A DNA stretch of 7,553 nucleotides from Desulfuromonadaceae bacterium (GTDB taxonomy: Bacteria; Desulfobacterota; Desulfuromonadia; Desulfuromonadales; Syntrophotaleaceae): contig JAIOSZ010000014.1 of the NCBI GenBank assembly GCA_021107335.1, positions 1 through 7,553 on the forward strand, in the 5' to 3' direction. The stretch's first letter is position 1, and each line of letters opens with the position of its first letter. Shown in pieces: positions 1 to 6,529 of this stretch. The translations under genes and the position numbers were made by a program. The notes under the pieces are model-generated. The model saw only the letters and a program-made list of their open reading frames with translations. It was not told the origin of the DNA and made no database searches.

Positions 1-2315
1 AAAAAGTGGGCGATGCGCTCCGCCAGATCTGCCGGCGCTTGCTCTCCCAGCGGCAGGCTGTAGGTCGTCTCCTCTATACACAGGGACGGTGCCGGTGTTT
101 TCCAAGGCACGGCTTCAGCTTGTTCCACAGCAAAACCTTCCGGCAACTGGACATTAAGTGCCGCAGCCAACTCCCGCACTACCACAGGCTGACGCAGCTT
201 AAGATCGATAATCTCGGTCTCACTCTCAACCCCGGTCGGCAAGGCGTCGGGAAAGGAAATCTGCGGAGCCGGATGAAAACCGCCGGAATAACGAATAGGC
301 AACCCCGCCCGCCGCACCGCTCGGTGAACAACGGTCATGAATTCCAGATGCCCAATGAACCGGCCCCGGCCGAGCTTGCTTACCCTCAGCCGCACCTTAC
401 AGGGATCCTCGTCATCCAACGACTCTGCTGCGACAACCGGCTTGACGGCAACGACAGCCTCCTCACCATGGTCAGTGGCGTAACGCATCCGCACCGTCTC
501 AAAATCGCATACGCCGCAACCGGTACAACCACCATCTCGACAGTCGACCGTTGCCGTGCCGCTCAAGGCCTGCTGCCACTCGTCAAGCAGATACTGCCTA
601 GAGACTCCGCAATCGATATGGTCCCAGGGCAGAATCTCATCGGTGGCCCGTTCGCGCAGATACCAATTCGGATCGATGCCGCAATCTTCAAAAGCCTGCT
701 GCCAGAGATCGAAGCGAAAGTGTTCCCGCCAGCTGTCAAAACGGCAGCCAAGGGCCAGAGCGCGCTCCAGCACCGGCGCCAAGCGTCGGTCGCCGCGGGC
801 GAAGACACCCTCAACAAAAGAGAGTTGCGCTTCATGCCACTTAAGGCGCAGCTTTTTACTACGCAGCTCCTGCCGCAAGGTATCCTGCTTGGCCAGGGTT
901 TCGTCGATACCGATCTGGCGTTGCCATTGAAAGGGGGTCTGGGGCTTAGGCACCAGGGTCGAAACAGAAACGTTAACATCGGCACCACCAGGAGTCCCCT
1001 TGCCGACACGCTTGACCCGTGCCGCAAGATCGACAATGGCATCCAAGTCGGCCTCTTGCTCCGTCGGCAGACCGATCATGAAATAGAGCTTAATCACTCG
1101 CCAGCCAAGGGAAAAGGCGCTATCGGCGGCCACCAGCAGATCCTCCTCGCTGATACCCTTATTGATCAATTGCCGCAGCCGTTCGCTGCCAGCTTCAGGC
1201 GCAAGAGTGAAGCCGGTCTTACGGACCTTCTTGATCTCTTCCATCAGATCACTGGTCAGCGAACCAACACGCAGACTCGGCAAGGATACGGCGATCCGCT
1301 CCTCGCGATAACGATCCATCAGCCCTTTGAGCAAAGGACCGATACAGCTGTAATCACCCGTCGACAGGGAGAGCAAGGAAACTTCATCGTAGCCCGAATG
1401 CCCCAAGGAGCGATCGAGGACATCGACAATCTGCTCCATACTCCGCTCTCGTAGCGGCCGACCGATATAGCCGGCCTGGCAAAAGCGACAACCGCGGGTA
1501 CAGCCGCGAGCGATTTCCACCGCCACCCGGTTATGCACCGTATTCATAAAGGGTACGATGGGCTTCACCGGATAGTCGACCGACGCCAGATCGGCCAGCA
1601 CCCTGCGTTGCACCTTTGTATAATCATTACGCTGCGGCTGCAGAGCAGCGATACGACCGTCATCATGATAGACAACGTCGAACAGTGACGGCACATAGAT
1701 TCCGTCGATTTTGGCCAGCGCTTCAAGCACTTGAGCCCGCGAACTACCAGCCTGTTTGGCTTCGCGAACTACTCGACACAGATCGACAATGGCTTCTTCG
1801 CCATCGCCAACCACCGCGCAGTCGATAAAATCGGCCAAGGGTTCCGGATTGGTGGCGCAAGGCCCGCCGACCACCACCAGGGGGGCCTGCGCATCACGCT
1901 GCTCGCGACGCAGAGGAATACCGGCCAGATCCAGCATAGCTAAAATATTCGTATAGGACAGCTCGTGCTGCAAAGTAAAACCGAGCAGATCAAACTCAGC
2001 CAGGGGCCGCTGAGACTCCAAGGATGTCAGTCGCAGATCGTTCTCGCGCAGCTCTGCAGCCATGTCGGGCCAGGGGGCGTAAACTCGCTCCGCCACAGCC
2101 CAATCGAGAGAATTGACCGCATGGTAGAGCATCGGCAAGCCGATATGGCTCATCCCCAATTCGTAGACATCGGGAAAGGCCAGAGCAAAGCTGACCTCCA
2201 CCGATTCGAGATCCTTTGATACCGTACCGAGCTCACCACCCAAATACCGACTGGGCCGACTGACCCGACCAAAAAGCTGATTTTGCTTTTCTTGTTTTGT
2301 ATAATTTTTCAACAA
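1..2315 (-). CDS. Radical SAM protein with N-terminal B12-binding-like region fused to DUF2344 (TIGR03960/TIGR03936 type), C-terminus cut by window edge
   Basis: An Fe-S/S-adenosylmethionine enzyme of unknown substrate, presumably cytoplasmic. The frame is open for 771 codons and leaves the window before its stop. Numbering from the TTG at 2315: residues 19-29 read SRPSRYLGGEL and 43-60 FALAFPDVYELGMSHIGL, the family's N-terminal signatures. A glycine-rich GGPCATNPEP/GDGEE stretch near 145-172 resembles a cobalamin-binding fold. The radical SAM cluster motif CxxxCxxC is C272, C276, C279, followed by QAGYIGRPLRERS; APEAGSER is at 372-379. A second cysteine set (C592, C597, C600, C603) precedes the DUF2344 domain, which starts near residue 641 (VRLRVSKLGRGRFIGHLEF). 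Perhaps 70-100 residues are missing. In Geobacter-like genomes such genes often precede ribonuclease G, which cannot be seen here. No ATG or GTG lies before the conserved N-terminus after the in-frame TAA at 2327-2325, so TTG at 2315 or 2312 is the best start; the Shine-Dalgarno there is poor. Family call is firm; function is unknown. Confidence 0.95.
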   Translation of the reverse strand, partial: MLKNYTKQEKQNQLFGRVSRPSRYLGGELGTVSKDLESVEVSFALAFPDVYELGMSHIGLPMLYHAVNSLDWAVAERVYAPWPDMAAELRENDLRLTSLESQRPLAEFDLLGFTLQHELSYTNILAMLDLAGIPLRREQRDAQAPLVVVGGPCATNPEPLADFIDCAVVGDGEEAIVDLCRVVREAKQAGSSRAQVLEALAKIDGIYVPSLFDVVYHDDGRIAALQPQRNDYTKVQRRVLADLASVDYPVKPIVPFMNTVHNRVAVEIARGCTRGCRFCQAGYIGRPLRERSMEQIVDVLDRSLGHSGYDEVSLLSLSTGDYSCIGPLLKGLMDRYREERIAVSLPSLRVGSLTSDLMEEIKKVRKTGFTLAPEAGSERLRQLINKGISEEDLLVAADSAFSLGWRVIKLYFMIGLPTEQEADLDAIVDLAARVKRVGKGTPGGADVNVSVSTLVPKPQTPFQWQRQIGIDETLAKQDTLRQELRSKKLRLKWHEAQLSFVEGVFARGDRRLAPVLERALALGCRFDSWREHFRFDLWQQAFEDCGIDPNWYLRERATDEILPWDHIDCGVSRQYLLDEWQQALSGTATVDCRDGGCTGCGVCDFETVRMRYATDHGEEAVVAVKPVVAAESLDDEDPCKVRLRVSKLGRGRFIGHLEFMTVVHRAVRRAGLPIRYSGGFHPAPQISFPDALPTGVESETEIIDLKLRQPVVVRELAAALNVQLPEGFAVEQAEAVPWKTPAPSLCIEETTYSLPLGEQAPADLAERIAHF

Positions 2316-2349
2316 CCGTCTCGCTTATATGTTTAATTTGCAAACATTC

Positions 2350-2379
2350 TTTGTAGCACGAAAAAGAACTATTAAACAA
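2350..2379 (-). promoter_or_regulatory. Candidate sigma-70-type promoter for the radical SAM gene
   Basis: On the minus strand TTGTTT (2379-2374) and TACAAA (2355-2350) are separated by 18 bases, in an AT-rich stretch 35-64 bases before the TTG start. The -35 shares four of six bases with consensus and the -10 is weak. This is a pattern match only. Confidence 0.3.
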
Positions 2380-2445
2380 CCTTTTCCGGCCAACCAGTGA
2401 AGCTACTCACGGCCATTGCCAACACTTCCACCCCGCCACCATCAC

Positions 2446-2487
2446 CTTCATTCAAGATGGTACCGGGCATAATTGTTGTGTTAAGAT
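2446..2487 (+). promoter_or_regulatory. Candidate promoter region for the PHP phosphatase gene
   Basis: Two -10-like hexamers occur shortly before the gene: CATAAT (2468-2473) and TAAGAT (2482-2487). A weak -35-like CTTCAT (2446-2451) is 16 bases before the first. Transcription from either would start near or after the in-frame ATG at 2486, which supports the later start at 2522. The rest of the divergent gap (2316-2521) shows no RNA gene, repeat or terminator that I can identify. Confidence 0.3.
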
Positions 2488-2507
2488 GTTGGCCAACAAA
2501 CCCTGCG

Positions 2508-2514
2508 AAAGGAA
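2508..2514 (+). promoter_or_regulatory. Ribosome binding site of the PHP phosphatase gene
   Basis: AAAGGAA lies 7 bases before the ATG at 2522. The in-frame ATG at 2486 has no comparable site, so this decides the start. Confidence 0.7.
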
Positions 2515-2521
2515 CCACGCC

Positions 2522-3244
2522 ATGCCACTAACGGGAACCCCGGAAGCTGACCTCCACACACATACCATCGCCTCTGGGCACGCCTACAGCACAATTAATG
2601 AAATTGCCGCCGAAGCTGCCCGGCGCCAGTTGCGCCTGGTCGGCATGACCGACCATGGCCCCGCCCTTCCCGGCGGCCCCCACCCCTATCACTTTATGGC
2701 TTTGCGCTTTATCCCCAAGCACATTAGCGGAGTACGCATCTTACGCGGCGTCGAAGCCAACATTCTTGGCAATGGAAAGCTCGACCTGGACGACCAGCAA
2801 CTTTCTCAACTGGAACTGGTGCTAGCCGGCTTTCATCCTAGCTGTGGCTATGTTGGCCGGGGCCAAGAGGACAACACCAAAGCGGTGATGAGCATAATGG
2901 ATAAACCACAGGTCCACGTGATCTGCCATCCCGGCAACCCCGAATTCCCCCTCGACTATCAGGCCATTGCCCGCCACGCTGCGGCCACCGGCACCGCCCT
3001 GGAGATCAACAATTCCTCTTTTAGCGTGAGCAGAATCGGCAGCGCAGACAACTGTCGACGCCTGGCCGGCTACTGCGCCCAATATGCTGCTCCGATCTCC
3101 CTTGGCAGCGACGCTCACATCGCCCAGGGTGTCGGCCAACTCGACCAAGCCCTGACCGAAGCCCTGCAGGCTGGCATTCAACTAGAACAGATTGTCAACC
3201 TGACCCTGACATCGACCCTGGCCTTTCTCAAGCTGACAGACTAA
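2522..3244 (+). CDS. PHP-domain metal-dependent phosphatase, YcdX-like
   Basis: A 240-residue PHP-fold hydrolase, close in length and pattern to E. coli YcdX, a trinuclear-zinc phosphatase; presumably a cytoplasmic phosphatase whose natural substrate is unknown. The metal ligands known from YcdX can all be placed: H12 and H14 in DLHTHT, H20 in SGHAYS, H45 in TDHGP, E78 in GVEANI, H105 in AGFH, H136 in CHPGNP, and D197 and H199 in GSDAH. The LEINNSSF motif (160-167) is also typical of this subgroup rather than of histidinol phosphatase or polymerase PHP domains. The start at 2522 is preferred over 2486 because it has an AAAGGAA ribosome binding site and because family members begin just before the DLHxHT motif. 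The gene diverges from the radical SAM gene and is followed after 42 bases by the DUF4870 gene, possibly co-transcribed. Family call is confident; physiological role is not known. Confidence 0.9.
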   Translation: MPLTGTPEADLHTHTIASGHAYSTINEIAAEAARRQLRLVGMTDHGPALPGGPHPYHFMALRFIPKHISGVRILRGVEANILGNGKLDLDDQQLSQLELVLAGFHPSCGYVGRGQEDNTKAVMSIMDKPQVHVICHPGNPEFPLDYQAIARHAAATGTALEINNSSFSVSRIGSADNCRRLAGYCAQYAAPISLGSDAHIAQGVGQLDQALTEALQAGIQLEQIVNLTLTSTLAFLKLTD

Positions 3245-3286
3245 ATAACGAGCCCATTTTTTCTACTTTGCCTGGAGAATTTCACC

Positions 3287-3634
3287 ATGGAAGAACGAAC
3301 CCATGAAGAAACCAACTGGACAACCTTCTGTCACCTATCAGCCCTGGCCGGATACTTTATCCCCTTTGGCAACCTGATCGGGCCACTGATCATCTGGTTG
3401 CTGAAGAAGGACCTCTACCCGACCGTGGACCGACACGGCAAAGAAGCCCTTAATTTCCAGATCAGCATCAGCATCTATGCTCTCGCCGCTACGGCTCTGA
3501 TCGTGATACTGATTGGCATCCCCCTGCTGATCGGCCTGGCGATCTTCAACTTCACCATGATCATTATCGCGGCGGTTAAATCCAAAAACGGCGAAGCATT
3601 CCGCTATCCGTTGAGCCTGCGCCTACTCAAGTAA
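3287..3634 (+). CDS. Small DUF4870-family inner-membrane protein
   Basis: A 115-residue integral membrane protein of unknown function. Hydrophobic stretches suggest about three membrane segments: roughly 15-39, 59-78 and 79-97, the last two nearly continuous. Family hallmarks are the polar linker with DRHGKEALNFQ (48-58) and the C-terminal segment AAVKSKNGEAFRYPLSLRLL (95-114), both strongly conserved in DUF4870 (Tic20-like) proteins. The acidic N-terminus (EERTHEET) and length are normal for the family. GGAG (3274-3277), 9 bases before the ATG, serves as ribosome binding site. It sits 42 bases after the PHP gene and 96 bases before the preferred ilvE start, with no terminator in either gap, so the three may share a transcript. 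Nothing here points to a specific function; a membrane-envelope role would be a guess. Confidence 0.88.
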   Translation: MEERTHEETNWTTFCHLSALAGYFIPFGNLIGPLIIWLLKKDLYPTVDRHGKEALNFQISISIYALAATALIVILIGIPLLIGLAIFNFTMIIIAAVKSKNGEAFRYPLSLRLLK

Positions 3635-3717
3635 GGCGACCATTGGGCAAAAGCCCTTGCCAGGCGGGGATCCATTATGCTAAAAATTTCAATTCCCATT
3701 AAATACAATCCCGGCCT

Positions 3718-3721
3718 GGAG
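3718..3721 (+). promoter_or_regulatory. Ribosome binding site supporting the shorter ilvE start
   Basis: GGAG stands 9 bases before the ATG at 3731. The competing start at 3677 has GGGGA (3666-3670) 6 bases upstream, so both are usable by sequence and the choice rests mainly on family alignment. Confidence 0.5.
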
Positions 3722-3730
3722 ACTGGTACC

Positions 3731-4795
3731 ATGGATTTGCAAATCCTGCCCCTGACAGAACGTAAGCCACCCATCGAGGACGAGGCCTCCCTGGTCTTCG
3801 GCCGCACCTTTACCGACCGCATGTTCCTTATGGAATATGACACCGGTCGCGGCTGGCATTCGGCGCGCATCGCCCCCTATGCTCCCTTTACCCTCGATCC
3901 AGCGGCCCTGGTGCTGCATTACGCCCAGGAGATTTTTGAAGGTCTCAAGGCCTTTCGTCGCACTGATGGCAGTATCGCCCTGTTTCGCCCCCAGGACAAC
4001 ATCGCCCGATTTAACCGCAGCGCCCAGCGGCTGTGTATGCCTTCGGTCGATGAAGACTTTTTCTTGAGCGCTCTCAAGGAACTGATTCGCCTCGAAGCCG
4101 ACTGGGTGCCGCGCAGCGAAGGAACCAGTCTATATATTCGCCCGACCATGATTGCCACCCAACCGGTACTGGGAGTCAAACCAAGCGACCAGTACCTCTG
4201 CTACATTATCCTCTCGCCCGTTGGCCCCTACTATAAAGGCGGCTTTAAACCGGTGCGCATCTGGATTTCCGACGAATACATCCGTTCCGCGCCGGGCGGT
4301 ACCGGCGAAGCCAAAACCGGCGGGAACTATGCCGCCAGCCTGCTGGCCGCAAGGGAAGCCGCGGAGCGAGGCTTCGATCAAGTGCTATGGCTCGATGCCG
4401 TGAAGCGCAAATATGTTGAAGAAGTCGGCAGTATGAACATCTGCTTCGTCTATGACGGCAAGATCGTCACCTCGCCATTGCACGGCACCATCCTCGACGG
4501 TATCACCCGCCGCTCCATCTTGACCATAGCCAAAGAGATGGGCATTGAGATTGAGGAACGGGCCATGTCCATCGATGAAATTCTTGATGGGGCCGAAAGT
4601 GGCCGCCTCCCCGAGGCCTTTGGCACCGGCACCGCCGCAGTGGTTAGCCCTGTCGGTCAATTCACCTATCGAGACCGCACTGTTACCTTGAGCGACGACA
4701 ATGTCGGCCCCCTGACCATGAAATTCTTCGAAGCCCTCACCGGCATCCAGTACGGCCTCCGACCCGACCCCCACGGCTGGGTCGAGCTCATCTAA
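3731..4795 (+). CDS. ilvE: Branched-chain amino acid aminotransferase (fold-type IV, IlvE class II)
   Basis: A pyridoxal-phosphate enzyme that moves the amino group between glutamate and the keto acids of leucine, isoleucine and valine, the last step of their synthesis; cytoplasmic. At 354 residues it fits the longer class also found in eukaryotes, not the roughly 310-residue E. coli type. Visible sites: HYAQEIFEGLKAFR (63-76), YIRPTMIAT (135-143), the cofactor lysine K195 in AKTGGNYAAS, EEVGSMN (230-236), GTILDGITR (252-260) and the phosphate-loop segment FGTGTAAVVSPV (297-308). The C-terminus YGLRPDPHGW is typical. The frame extends upstream to an ATG at 3677 with a GGGGA 6 bases before it, adding 18 residues (beginning MLKISIPIKYN) that match nothing I know. 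I prefer 3731 because relatives start just before ILPL and GGAG (3718-3721) is 9 bases upstream. It follows the DUF4870 gene and ends in a strong terminator. No frameshift or missing active-site residue. Confidence 0.97.
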   Translation: MDLQILPLTERKPPIEDEASLVFGRTFTDRMFLMEYDTGRGWHSARIAPYAPFTLDPAALVLHYAQEIFEGLKAFRRTDGSIALFRPQDNIARFNRSAQRLCMPSVDEDFFLSALKELIRLEADWVPRSEGTSLYIRPTMIATQPVLGVKPSDQYLCYIILSPVGPYYKGGFKPVRIWISDEYIRSAPGGTGEAKTGGNYAASLLAAREAAERGFDQVLWLDAVKRKYVEEVGSMNICFVYDGKIVTSPLHGTILDGITRRSILTIAKEMGIEIEERAMSIDEILDGAESGRLPEAFGTGTAAVVSPVGQFTYRDRTVTLSDDNVGPLTMKFFEALTGIQYGLRPDPHGWVELI

Positions 4796-4820
4796 CAACC
4801 TGCTTGCCCAATCTTCTCCC

Positions 4821-4847
4821 AGCCCCTGCCTTTTGCAGGGGCTTTTT
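4821..4847 (+). terminator. Rho-independent terminator after ilvE
   Basis: AGCCCCTGC (4821-4829) pairs perfectly with GCAGGGGCT (4835-4843) around a five-base loop, and the hairpin is followed directly by TTTT. It lies 26 bases after the ilvE stop and should separate ilvE transcription from amt. Confidence 0.92.
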
Positions 4848-4860
4848 GCTGTTACAATAG

Positions 4861-4901
4861 TGGCTCGGCGCCTACTCTCTAGGCAGCAGTGCCATTTTTT
4901 T
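4861..4901 (+). terminator. Possible second (tandem) terminator before amt
   Basis: GCCTA (4870-4874) pairs with TAGGC (4880-4884) around CTCTC. An outer TGGC (4861-4864) can pair with GCCA (4891-4894), leaving an internal loop, and a run of seven T follows (4895-4901). The interrupted stem makes it weaker than the hairpin at 4821-4843. Confidence 0.4.
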
Positions 4902-4958
4902 GATCACACTTCAGGCAGGTAGACACATAACCCACTGAAATAGTGTGCATATTTTTTT

Positions 4959-4974
4959 CGGCACGGGGTTTGCT
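4959..4974 (+). promoter_or_regulatory. Sigma-54 (-24/-12) promoter of amt
   Basis: CGGCAC-GGGGT-TTGCT matches the consensus TGGCAC-N5-TTGCW except at its first base. The diagnostic GG (4960-4961) and GC (4972-4973) have the required 10-base spacing. Transcription would start near 4985, giving a leader of about 60 bases that opens with a small hairpin (GAGCA 4986-4990 with TGCTC 4995-4999). Sigma-54 control fits ammonium-transporter genes, which are induced under nitrogen limitation by an enhancer-binding protein; which activator acts here cannot be told. Confidence 0.8.
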
Positions 4975-5032
4975 GCTGTCATTTCGAGCAATGCTGCTCT
5001 TCGCACCGGCAGCACCAACTGACATCCCCATC

Positions 5033-5037
5033 GGAGG
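5033..5037 (+). promoter_or_regulatory. Ribosome binding site of amt
   Basis: GGAGG lies 7 bases before the ATG at 5045. The in-frame ATG at 4943 lies upstream of the sigma-54 promoter itself, so it cannot be the start on that transcript. Confidence 0.85.
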
Positions 5038-5044
5038 AAAGAAA

Positions 5045-6319
5045 ATGATGCACAAGTTTCTGGCGACATTGCCCGCCCTGTTCGGGTTCACCCTGCTACC
5101 GACCCTATGCCTGGCGGCGGAAACTGCCGACTCGGGCGACACGGCTTGGATGCTGATCTCCACAGCCCTAGTCTTGATCATGCTGCCCGGACTGGCCCTG
5201 TTCTACGCCGGCATGGTCCGCTCCAAGAACGTCCTCTCTACCACCATGCATACCTTTGCCGCCATGGCTATTATCGGCGTGCAATGGGTAGTGGTCGGCT
5301 ACACACTATCTTTCGGCGGCTCCGGTCCCTTCATCGGCAGCCTGCAGCATATGTTTCTCGGCGGCATCGGTCCCGAATCCCTCACCGGAACTATTCCGAC
5401 CTATGTGTTCGTCATGTTCCAAGGAATGTTTGCCATCATCACCCCAGCCCTGATCTCCGGCGCCATTGCCGAACGCATGAAGTTCTCTACGTACTGCGTT
5501 TTCATTCTGGCCTGGAGCCTGCTGGTCTACGATCCCCTGGCTCACTGGGTTTGGGGCGAAGGTGGCTGGCTGCTGGAAATGGGGGCCCTCGACTTTGCTG
5601 GCGGCACCGTGGTCCACCTCTCTTCCGGTATTTCGGCACTAGTACTCTGCATTTTCCTGGGCAAACGCAAGGGCTTTCCCCATGAACGCATGGCTCCCCA
5701 TAATCTGCCCATGACCTTGCTCGGCGCCGGCCTGCTGTGGTTTGGCTGGTTTGGCTTCAACGCCGGCAGCGCCCTATCCGCAGGCGGCGGTGCCGCCCTG
5801 GCCTTCACCACCACCCAAACCGCAGCCGCCGCCGCAGCCCTCTCCTGGATGCTGCTTGAATGGATCCTGGCCGGCAAGCCTAGCGCCCTTGGCATCGCTT
5901 CCGGCATCGTCGCTGGCCTGGTGACCATTACCCCGGCCGCCGGCTTCGTCACTCCCGGCTGGGCCATTGTGATGGGCCTGATGGGCGGAGCCGTCTGCTA
6001 TGGTGGCGTCATGCTCAAGCACAAGCTCGGCTACGATGACTCCCTCGACGTACTCGGCATTCACGGTATCGGCGGTGCTTTTGGCGCCCTCGCTACCGGG
6101 GTCTTCGCCACCGTTGGCGCCACTAGCGTCCTGACCGGAGACTTCCATCAACTGTGGGTACAGTTTGTGGGCATCATTGCCGCCGCAGCCTACGCGGTAA
6201 CAATCACCACCATTCTGTTGCTGATCCTCAAGGCCACCATGGGCCTGCGGGTAAGCCACGAAGACGAAGTCACCGGCCTCGACCAGACCGCCCATTCGGA
6301 AGCCGGCTACAGCCTCTAA
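5045..6319 (+). CDS. amt: Ammonium transporter (Amt/MEP/Rh family)
   Basis: A trimeric inner-membrane channel for ammonium uptake, 424 residues. A cleavable signal-like segment (about 1-25, ending CLAAE) is followed by about eleven membrane helices, as in E. coli AmtB. Key features: AGMVRSKN (55-62), FQGMFAIITPALISGAIAER (125-144), D163 and W168 in YDPLAHWVWG, the pore histidines H191 (GGTVVHLSSG) and H340 (LGIHGIGGAFGAL), and WFGWFGFNAGS (232-242). The cytoplasmic tail GLRVSHEDEVTGLD...HSEAGY (400-422) is the region that binds a GlnK-type PII protein in relatives; here HGE-x-AY is replaced by HSEAGY. ATG 5045 is chosen because of the GGAGG site and the sigma-54 promoter; ATG 5048 follows immediately. 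No glnK gene lies beside it, although amt and glnK are commonly paired. The gene is flanked by terminators on both sides, so it is probably monocistronic and nitrogen-regulated. Confidence 0.98.
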   Translation: MMHKFLATLPALFGFTLLPTLCLAAETADSGDTAWMLISTALVLIMLPGLALFYAGMVRSKNVLSTTMHTFAAMAIIGVQWVVVGYTLSFGGSGPFIGSLQHMFLGGIGPESLTGTIPTYVFVMFQGMFAIITPALISGAIAERMKFSTYCVFILAWSLLVYDPLAHWVWGEGGWLLEMGALDFAGGTVVHLSSGISALVLCIFLGKRKGFPHERMAPHNLPMTLLGAGLLWFGWFGFNAGSALSAGGGAALAFTTTQTAAAAAALSWMLLEWILAGKPSALGIASGIVAGLVTITPAAGFVTPGWAIVMGLMGGAVCYGGVMLKHKLGYDDSLDVLGIHGIGGAFGALATGVFATVGATSVLTGDFHQLWVQFVGIIAAAAYAVTITTILLLILKATMGLRVSHEDEVTGLDQTAHSEAGYSL

Positions 6320-6367
6320 ACACAATAAAGGCCCGGCCCTATAAATAGAGCCGGGCCTTTATTGTGT
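6320..6367 (+). terminator. Perfect 18-bp inverted repeat, terminator after amt
   Basis: ACACAATAAAGGCCCGGC (6320-6337) is the exact reverse complement of GCCGGGCCTTTATTGTGT (6350-6367), with a 12-base loop. The GC core is flanked by A-rich and T-rich arms, so the T-tract is inside the stem and termination could work from either side. It begins one base after the amt stop. Confidence 0.9.
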
Positions 6368-6529
6368 AGCCTAACTACACCACCCTATGCACATTAACTC
6401 CACCCGCCCTCTTCTTAAACGCGCCCCGTTAGCAAAAACTCACCGTCGCTCTCGCTTACCTCCCACGCAACCCATCGTTTTAAAAACACTTTTATGCACG
6501 CGCAATTTTTTACAACTAATGCCATCTTA
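6368..6529. other. Non-coding stretch between the amt terminator and the next promoter; possible dispersed intergenic element
   Basis: I see no convincing gene here. The plus strand is rich in A and C. A 55-codon frame (6387-6554) has no ribosome binding site, uses several TTA/CTA codons that the neighbouring genes mostly avoid, and runs through the sigma-54 promoter, so it is unlikely to be expressed. TATGCAC occurs twice (6386-6392 and 6493-6499), and its reverse complement is at 4945-4951 near the amt promoter; these might be activator half-sites. A further copy at 1532-1538 inside the radical SAM gene weakens that idea. Activator sites for the downstream sigma-54 promoter would be expected in this stretch, but none can be named. 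Confidence 0.4.

Noticed and set aside
6..1454. A 482-codon plus-strand open frame covering the left part of the window
   Set aside because: It is exactly codon-aligned antisense to the radical SAM gene and stays open because that gene does not use TTA, CTA or TCA codons there. The minus strand carries clear family motifs; the plus translation shows none.
2486..2521. Earlier start of the PHP gene at 2486
   Set aside because: There is no good ribosome binding site, it overlaps a possible -10 element, and relatives begin close to the DLHxHT motif. The ATG at 2522 has AAAGGAA 7 bases upstream.
2822..3181. Minus-strand open frame of 119 codons inside the PHP gene, and similar antisense frames inside ilvE and amt
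   Set aside because: They overlap genes with full sets of conserved active-site or pore residues, lack ribosome binding sites, and their translations are low-complexity, as expected for shadows of GC-rich genes.
3645..3660. A sigma-54-like GGG...TTGC pattern before ilvE
   Set aside because: GG (3646-3647) and GC (3659-3660) are 11 bases apart, not the required 10, and the -24 box is GGGCAA rather than GGCAC. The bases are better explained by a short GGGC/GCCC hairpin without a T-tract.
4943..5044. N-terminal extension of Amt from the ATG at 4943
   Set aside because: The extension contains the sigma-54 promoter, lacks a ribosome binding site, and would place 34 extra residues before a normal signal-like segment. 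The ATG at 5045 has GGAGG at ideal distance.
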